Shown here piece after piece: positions 59,163-64,000 of a DNA stretch of 64,000 bases. Numbering within the stretch: position 1 is the first letter of the stretch; every line of letters starts with the position of its first letter. The notes under the pieces were generated by a model. The model had not been told where the DNA came from and did no database searches. It saw only the letters and a program-made list of their open reading frames with translations. The DNA is from Thermopolyspora sp044507605 (GTDB lineage Bacteria > Actinomycetota > Actinomycetes > Streptosporangiales > Streptosporangiaceae): positions 1 to 64,000 of the forward strand of contig JBIQJI010000003.1 in the NCBI GenBank assembly GCA_044507605.1, given 5' to 3'. Made by a program: the position numbers and the translations under genes.

Positions 59163-59465
59163 TCAACCGGGCTGCTGCTCCTTGGCGGCGGACTTGGCGC
59201 GCAGCCGGGCGGCCTCCTCCTCCAGGGCGCGGGCGCGCTCCTCATCGGTCTGCTGCGGCGGAGCCGGAGGCAGCGGCGGCGTCTGCACGGCCTGCGCCGG
59301 CTGCGGGCGCGACGCCTCGTCCTCGTCGGGCTTGCTGGTCTCCTTTTTGAACATGCGCAGCGACTGCCCCAGCGCCTTCGCGGTGTCGGGCAGCTTCTTG
59401 GCACCGAACAGCAGAATCAGCACCAGGAGGATGAGGATCCACTCCATGGGTCCCAGGTTCGACAT
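59163..59465 (-). CDS. tatA: Twin-arginine translocase subunit TatA
   Basis: The 100-residue protein has one short membrane helix (LGPMEWILILLVLILLFGAK), the conserved hinge FGAKKLPDTAKALGQSLRMF and an amphipathic helix, followed by a Pro/Glu/Ala-rich tail. TatA oligomerises to form the Tat translocation pore. The ATG at 59465 is preceded by AAAGGA with seven-base spacing; an upstream in-frame start lacks support. It lies between a small membrane protein gene and tatC. Confidence 0.95.
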   Translation of the reverse strand: MSNLGPMEWILILLVLILLFGAKKLPDTAKALGQSLRMFKKETSKPDEDEASRPQPAQAVQTPPLPPAPPQQTDEERARALEEEAARLRAKSAAKEQQPG

Positions 59466-59531
59466 GAGGACATCCTTTAGGCCGAGCGACGTACGTGTCT
59501 GCACCGATGGTACGCCGCGCGGGGGACGGTC

Positions 59532-59720
59532 TCACCCTCGCACACGGTGCGATGCCTCGATCTGCTCCCTGATCCGCGCGCCCGCCGGCCCGAGCAGCCG
59601 CCGGGTGCGCTCCACCTCGCGGCCCAGGCCGCGCGCCGCGACCCACACCCGCACCGACAGCCACGCGAGGACGGCGAGCCCGGCGGCGGCCGAACCGACC
59701 GCGACGTACACCCACTCCAT
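59532..59720 (-). CDS. Small single-pass membrane protein in the paf-tat locus
   Basis: The 62-residue protein starts MEWVYVAVGSAAAGLAVLAW, giving one transmembrane helix, and continues with a basic helical cytoplasmic segment (VAARGLGREVERTRRLLGPA then ARIREQIEASHRVRG). The frame is complete and sits in the gap between pafC and tatA, 74 bp after the pafC stop. I cannot assign a family; DUF948-like or other accessory membrane proteins are possible. Confidence 0.6.
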   Translation of the reverse strand: MEWVYVAVGSAAAGLAVLAWLSVRVWVAARGLGREVERTRRLLGPAGARIREQIEASHRVRG

Positions 59721-59750
59721 GACCACGCAGCCTAGCGGCCGGAGGCCGGC

Positions 59751-59794
<44 letters not shown>

Positions 59795-59804
<10 letters not shown>

Positions 59805-60760
59805 GCCTCGTGGGTCTCGTAGAGGGCCAGGGCGGCCCTGGCCTCGTCGGCCACACGGGCCACGAGGCCGGGAGGGGAGATCACGCGGCCGCTGTCGCCC
59901 AGGCGCAGCGCCAGCCGCACCGGCCAGCTCTGGTCGCGGGCCCGCAGCGCCACCCGCAGCCGGCCCTCGCCGAGCTCGGTGACGGCCTCGCACGGGTAGT
60001 ACTCCGCGATCCAGCGGCCGGCGGCCGTCACCTCGAACTCGACCAGCTGGTCGCTCGGCGCGGGCCGGAACACCCCCTCGGTCACGTCGATCGGCTCGGC
60101 CTCCTCGGGCGGGCTGGCCGCGACGTCCAGGATGTCGGCGCTCAGTATGCGGTCGAGGCGGAACAGCCGCATGCCCTCGGCCCGGTAGCACCAGCCCTCC
60201 AGGTAGGCGCGGCCGTCGGCCATCACCACCCGCGTGGGGTCGACCTCGCGCGGCGTGATCTCGTCGCGGCCCGGCACGTAGTAGCGCAGCGACAGCCGCC
60301 GCCCGGCCCGGATCGCGCGGTTGACGGTGGCCAGCGCGTCGGGCGCGGCGTCGACCTCGACGGCGACCTGGTTGCTGACGGCCGCCGCCGCCTCGCCGGC
60401 CGCCTGCTCCAGCTTGGCGATCACCCGGGGCAGCGCGTCCTTGTCCTCGAACTCGGGCAGCTCGGCGAGCATGCGCAGCGCCACCAGCAGCGCGCTGGCC
60501 TCGTCGACGCCCAGCCGCAGCGGCCGGGCGATGGTCTCGGCGTTGTCGATGAGGATTTCGCCGCCGTCCCACGACACGTCGATCAGGTCGCCCGGGGTGT
60601 GCCCGGGCAGCCCGCACATCCACACCAGCTGCAGGTCGTCGATGAGCTGCTTTTCGGTCAGCCCGAACAGCCGCGCCACCTCGGGCACCTGGGCGCCCGG
60701 ATGCGACATCAGGTACGGCACCAGCGCAAGCAGCCTGGGCAACCTGTCGGCGGAACTCAC
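59795..60760 (-). CDS. pafC: WYL-domain regulator PafC
   Basis: The 321-residue protein has a winged-helix N-terminus (LPRLLALVPYLMSHPGAQVP; VARLFGLTEKQLIDDLQLVW), a WYL domain (RRLSLRYYVPGRDEITPREV; RAYLEGWCYRAEGMRLFRLD) and a WCX C-terminal domain. PafB and PafC form a heterodimeric activator of the LexA-independent DNA-damage response. GTG 60760 overlaps the pafB stop by four bases. A 9-bp repeat covers its 3' end. Confidence 0.93.
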
Positions 60761-61758
60761 GCCAGTGCTCCCTTCAGCCGCCGGATCACCGCGTCGCGCA
60801 CGTCGGAGGGCTCGACGACCCGCACCTCCGGCCCCAGGCTGGCGAGCCAGGCCGCGAGCCGCTCGGGGTCGCCGAAGGTGATCTCCACGATGTCCCAGTC
60901 GTTCCAGTCGTTCCAGTCGTTCCAGCCGTTCCCGCCGGCCCCGCCGGCGCCGCGATCGGCCGGGCGGACCGACCGGGCGAGCTGGCGCAGCCCCTGGCAG
61001 GTGCCCCGGCGCACCAGCGCCGTCGCCACGCGGTCGTCGGGGATCGTCTCGTCGCGGCGCCAGACCATGGCCCGCAGGTCGGTGCCCTCGGGCACCACGA
61101 CCTCGCCGGGCCGGCCCGCCGGGGTCACCGGGCCGGTGATGCGGCTGAGCCGGAACACCCGGGGGCCGCCGCGGCCGCGATCGTATCCGGCAACGTACCA
61201 GCGGCCGCGCCGGCTGACCACGCCCCACGGCTCCAGGACGCGCGTCAGCACCTCCTCGCCGCCCGCCGCGCGGTAGTCGAACCGGACCGGGCGGCGGTCG
61301 CGCACCGCCTCCCACAGGGCCGGGAAGGCGGGGTCGCGGGTGTCGACCAGAAGCTCCAGCGGCCCGGCCGCGGCGTCGTCGGTCTCCACTCCCCCGGCGC
61401 GCAGCTTCAGCAGCGCCCCACCGGCCGCCTCGGCGAGGCTGGCCCGCCGCCACACCTGCGCCGCCAGGCCGAGCACGGCCGCCTCGTCGGGCGTCAGGGT
61501 GATCTCGGGCAGTTCGTACGCCTGCCGCATGATGCGGTAGCCCGGCTCGTCCTCCCACGGGTCGCGGTGCACCTCGATGGGGATGCCGATCTCGCGCAGC
61601 TCGTTCTTGTCGCGCTCGAACATGCGCTGGAAGGCCTCGTCGCCGTCCCGGTCGTAGCCGGGGACGGCCTGCCGGATCTGCTCGGCGCTCAGCGGCCGCC
61701 TCGTGGCGAGCAGGCAGATGACGAGGTTGAGCAGCCGCTCTGTCTTACGCCGCGACAT
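60757..61758 (-). CDS. pafB: WYL-domain regulator PafB
   Basis: The 333-residue protein has the PafB N-terminus (MSRRKTERLLNLVICLLATR; PGYDRDGDEAFQRMFERDKN), WYL elements RRPVRFDYRAAGGEEVLTRV and GRWYVAGYDRGRGGPRVFRL, and a WCX domain. With PafC it activates recA and other repair genes after DNA damage. Three NDW tripeptides (GNGWNDWNDWNDWDIVEITF), encoded by a 9-bp repeat, are inserted before a C-terminal strand and are not a normal part of the family. It is divergent from DUF3866, 38 bp away. Confidence 0.93.
   Translation of the reverse strand: MSRRKTERLLNLVICLLATRRPLSAEQIRQAVPGYDRDGDEAFQRMFERDKNELREIGIPIEVHRDPWEDEPGYRIMRQAYELPEITLTPDEAAVLGLAAQVWRRASLAEAAGGALLKLRAGGVETDDAAAGPLELLVDTRDPAFPALWEAVRDRRPVRFDYRAAGGEEVLTRVLEPWGVVSRRGRWYVAGYDRGRGGPRVFRLSRITGPVTPAGRPGEVVVPEGTDLRAMVWRRDETIPDDRVATALVRRGTCQGLRQLARSVRPADRGAGGAGGNGWNDWNDWNDWDIVEITFGDPERLAAWLASLGPEVRVVEPSDVRDAVIRRLKGALA
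60895..60930. repeat. 9-bp coding tandem repeat in pafB
   Basis: CCAGTCGTT is repeated three times (60895-60921), followed by the variant CCAGCCGTT. On the coding strand it gives the Asn-Asp-Trp repeat. Confidence 0.75.
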
Positions 61759-61796
61759 CGGCGCCTCCCTTCCCGTACGACGCTACCCTGGCCAGC

Positions 61797-62903
61797 GTGA
61801 TCAGATGGCGAAAGGGCGAGGTGCTTTCGGTCCGGCGCGAGTGGCCGGGGGCCGTGGAGCTGGACGTCTCCGTCACCGAAGGACCCGGCCCCCGGGCACG
61901 CCCGGTGACGTGCCGGGCGCTGGCCTATCCGTCGCTGGTGGGACGCCCCGAGCCCGGCGACACGGTGCTGTTGAACACGACCGCGCTCGCGCTGGGTCTC
62001 GGTACGGGAGGGTACGCCATGGTGGTGGCGATCCCCGACCGGTTGCCGCCGGATCCGGCCGGGCCGGGCCACATGGTCAAGGCCCGCTACACCCCGCTGC
62101 AGGCGGTGGTGCTGGGCGCCGACGAGCAGGACTCCCCGCACCACGCGGTGCTGCGCGACGCCGATTCGGTCGACGGCATGCCGGTGGTGGTCGCCGACCT
62201 GCACTCGGCGCTGCCGGCGATCCTGTGCGGGCTGGCCGGGGCGCGGCCGGGCACGCGGGTGGCGTACGTGATGACCGACGGCGGTGCGCTGCCCGGGTGG
62301 TTCTCGATGTCGGCGGCGCGGCTGCGCGAGCTCGAGCTGCTGTGCGGGGTGGTGACGGCCGGCCAGGCGTTCGGCGGCGACCTGGAGGCGGTGACGACCC
62401 ACACGGCGCTGCTGGCGGCCCGGCACGTGCTGGGGGCCGAGGTGGCGATCGTGGCGCAGGGGCCGGGCAACCTCGGCACCGGCACGCGGTGGGGGTTTTC
62501 CGGGGTGGCCGCCGGAGAGGCGGTCAACGCCGCCGCCGTGCTCGGCGGGCGGCCGGTGGCGGCGCTGCGGGTCAGCGAGGGCGACGCCCGTGAGCGGCAC
62601 GTGGGGGTGTCGCATCATTCGCTGACGGCCTACGGCCGGGTGGCGCTGGCCCGGGCCCAGGTGGTGGTGCCCGACCTGCCCGGTGAGTTCGGTGAGCGGG
62701 TGCGGGTGCAGGCCGGCGCCCTGGCCGGCCGGCACGAGCTGGTGCGCATGCCGGTCGACGGCCTGGCCGAGCAGTTGCGCGAGTGGCCGGTGCGGCTGTC
62801 GAGCATGGGCCGGGGCCTGGACGAGGACCTGGCGTGTTTCCTGGCCTCGGCCGCCGCCGGCCGGCACACGGCGTCGCTGCTGCCCGCGCCCGCCGCGGGC
62901 TGA
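61797..62903 (+). CDS. DUF3866 family protein
   Basis: The 368-residue protein matches DUF3866, found beside paf-tat loci in actinobacteria and in other Gram-positives. Visible family features are WRKGEVLSVRREWPGAVELD, GDTVLLNTTALALGLGTGGY, KARYTPLQAVVLGADEQDSP, VVADLHSALPAILCGLAGAR, VAYVMTDGGALPGWFS and GPGNLGTGTRWGFSGVAAGE. The last part resembles a nucleotide or sugar-phosphate site, but no activity is known to me. GTG 61797 follows a TACCCT box by only eight bases, so the transcript may be leaderless. It is divergent from pafB and converges on the FKBP gene at a strong hairpin. Confidence 0.85.
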   Translation: MIRWRKGEVLSVRREWPGAVELDVSVTEGPGPRARPVTCRALAYPSLVGRPEPGDTVLLNTTALALGLGTGGYAMVVAIPDRLPPDPAGPGHMVKARYTPLQAVVLGADEQDSPHHAVLRDADSVDGMPVVVADLHSALPAILCGLAGARPGTRVAYVMTDGGALPGWFSMSAARLRELELLCGVVTAGQAFGGDLEAVTTHTALLAARHVLGAEVAIVAQGPGNLGTGTRWGFSGVAAGEAVNAAAVLGGRPVAALRVSEGDARERHVGVSHHSLTAYGRVALARAQVVVPDLPGEFGERVRVQAGALAGRHELVRMPVDGLAEQLREWPVRLSSMGRGLDEDLACFLASAAAGRHTASLLPAPAAG

Positions 62904-62938
62904 GCCGGGCCGGCGCGGCCGGGCGCCCGGATACGACG

Positions 62939-62973
62939 GGCCGCCCGGCGGGACCGTCTCCCGCCGGGCGGCC
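62939..62973. terminator. Strong bidirectional hairpin
   Basis: GGCCGCCCGGCGGGA (62939-62953) pairs perfectly with TCCCGCCGGGCGGCC (62959-62973) around a five-base loop, between the convergent DUF3866 and FKBP genes. Confidence 0.8.
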
Positions 62974-63030
62974 GGTGCGGTCGAGGGCCGGGGACGGCGG
63001 CCCGGGGTCGCGCGGCTCGTCCCCTGCCGG

Positions 63031-64000
63031 TCAGTACGCCGCCAGGACGTCGACGACGAACACGAGGGTGTCGGTGCCCTTGATGACACCGGGCTGGCCC
63101 TGGTCGCCGTAGCCGTAGGACGGCGGGATGGACAGCAGCACCCGGCTGCCGACCGGGACCCCCACCAGGCCTTCGTCCCAGCCCTTGATGACCTTGCCGG
63201 TGCCGATCTGGAACATGGTCGGCTTGCCCTTGCTCCAGCTGCTGTCGAACTCCTTGTCGGTGCCCCAGATCTTGCCGGTGTAGTGGACCAGGAGCGCCTG
63301 GCCCTTCTTCACCTTCGTGCCGTCGCCCTTGATGACGACCTTGGCGATGAGGTCCTTGGGGGCCTTCTCGGAGGTCTTGGTGGTGAGCCGGGGCGCCTTG
63401 TCGCCGCCGGGGTTGACCAGCTTGACGCCCTTGATCTCGGCCTTTTCGGCGGTGCCGTGGGCGGCCTTGGCGTCGTTCTTGCCGATGACGTCGACGACGT
63501 ACACGGTGGCGGTCTTGTCCATGCCCTGCTGCTTGGCCTGGGCGAGCTGGTCGGGGGTCAGGCTGTCGGACGCCAGCACCGCGAGGAAGCGGGCCCCGGC
63601 GTGCACGCCCTCGAACGCCTTGTGGATGACCTTCGGCATTGTGGCGCCGACGTTGATGAGCTGCGGCGAGCCGTCGTCGTAGGTGGAGCCGGCCAGCTTG
63701 TTCTCCTTGCCGTCCCACGTCCAGGCGGTCAGGTTGACGATCACGTCGTCGCCGTCGGCGATCGCCTTGCCGGTGCCGTCTTGAAGCGTCTTGGACGACG
63801 AGGTGGCCGGCGGGGTGCCCTTGGGGAAGGTCACCTCCGGTTTACTGCCCGGATCGCCTGTAATTTTCAGGTCGGCGGCGGACGCCATCGGCCCCGAGGC
63901 GGCGGCCGACGCGGATGCCGAGGGGGCGGCGCTCTTGGTGTCGCCACCCCCCGACGAGCCGCACGCTGCGGCCAGCAGCAGAGGGATGGCGGATACGAGA
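63031..64000 (-). CDS. FKBP-type peptidyl-prolyl isomerase lipoprotein (5' end cut by window)
   Basis: The frame is open from the right edge. The visible part is 322 residues and starts inside a lipoprotein signal (IPLLLAAACGSSGGGDTKSA), then a Ser/Ala linker and two FKBP-like domains. The first (DDVIVNLTAWTWDGKENKLA to TVYVVDVIGKN) is degenerate. The second is canonical: VKKGQALLVHYTGKIWGTDK, EFDSSWSKGKPTMFQIGTGK, VIKGWDEGLVGVPVGSRVLL, SIPPSYGYGDQGQPGVIKGT. It probably assists folding of exported proteins. Actinobacterial paf loci frequently carry such a gene. An internal ATG at 63888 is not the true start. Confidence 0.92.
   Translation of the reverse strand, partial: LVSAIPLLLAAACGSSGGGDTKSAAPSASASAAASGPMASAADLKITGDPGSKPEVTFPKGTPPATSSSKTLQDGTGKAIADGDDVIVNLTAWTWDGKENKLAGSTYDDGSPQLINVGATMPKVIHKAFEGVHAGARFLAVLASDSLTPDQLAQAKQQGMDKTATVYVVDVIGKNDAKAAHGTAEKAEIKGVKLVNPGGDKAPRLTTKTSEKAPKDLIAKVVIKGDGTKVKKGQALLVHYTGKIWGTDKEFDSSWSKGKPTMFQIGTGKVIKGWDEGLVGVPVGSRVLLSIPPSYGYGDQGQPGVIKGTDTLVFVVDVLAAY

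Overview
The window is very G+C-rich, densely coded on both strands, and starts many genes with GTG. Together with rbpA, the pafB-pafC-tatA-tatC-helY block, a ppm1-lnt pair, HelD and several WYL, TetR and DUF families, this points to a filamentous actinobacterium. Streptosporangiales is my best guess from gene content; I could not test it.

Layout. 0-6.4 kb: the end of a coiled-coil gene, a DUF1348/TetR divergent pair, an AraC/MFS efflux divergent pair, a serine beta-lactamase-fold hydrolase, a TMEM175-like channel, a remnant of an inositol-monophosphatase-like gene and a DUF6194 gene. 6.5-10.2 kb: a RecD2-type helicase and an Ig-like/YkuD L,D-transpeptidase lipoprotein. 10.2-14.2 kb: an ABC exporter (ATPase and two permeases) followed by a divergent Rv2578c-like radical SAM protein. 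14.4-17.4 kb: two divergent tyrosine recombinases separated by about 0.86 kb without a convincing gene. That gap has an inverted repeat with a 6-bp centre at each end; the left one resembles a Xer/dif site. By eye, the + strand changes from C-rich to mostly G-rich near here. This is the most unusual part of the window.

17.5-27.4 kb: a DUF4037 protein, purB, a PNPOx-fold protein, a SpoU-type rRNA methyltransferase interrupted by an in-frame TGA, a WYL regulator with a low-complexity insert, a TetR divergent from an oxidoreductase operon with two tetO-like operators, and an XRE regulator divergent from an aldo/keto reductase. 27.6-35.9 kb: a membrane protein with a degenerate kinase N-lobe, a MoxR/DUF58/VWA operon, two RNA-modification genes, a GDPD/MFS pair, and rbpA behind a good sigma-R promoter. 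36-46 kb: fxsA, a cysteine hydrolase, ppm1-lnt, HelD (possible AUC start), an Lrp regulator and a two-component system. 46-55 kb: a lipoprotein serine hydrolase, a formylglycine-generating enzyme, an M24 peptidase, a PP2C phosphatase, a 5'-3' exonuclease, and a FAD monooxygenase with an upstream TetR gene. 55-64 kb: helY, tatC, tatA, a 62-residue membrane protein, pafC, pafB, a divergent DUF3866 gene and an FKBP lipoprotein cut by the window edge.

A 16-bp motif close to CCTTTACAnAGTAAGG occurs at 27.6, 32.0, 52.3 and 58.1 kb, always on the + strand and twice inside coding sequence. I saw no tRNA, rRNA, CRISPR array or insertion sequence.
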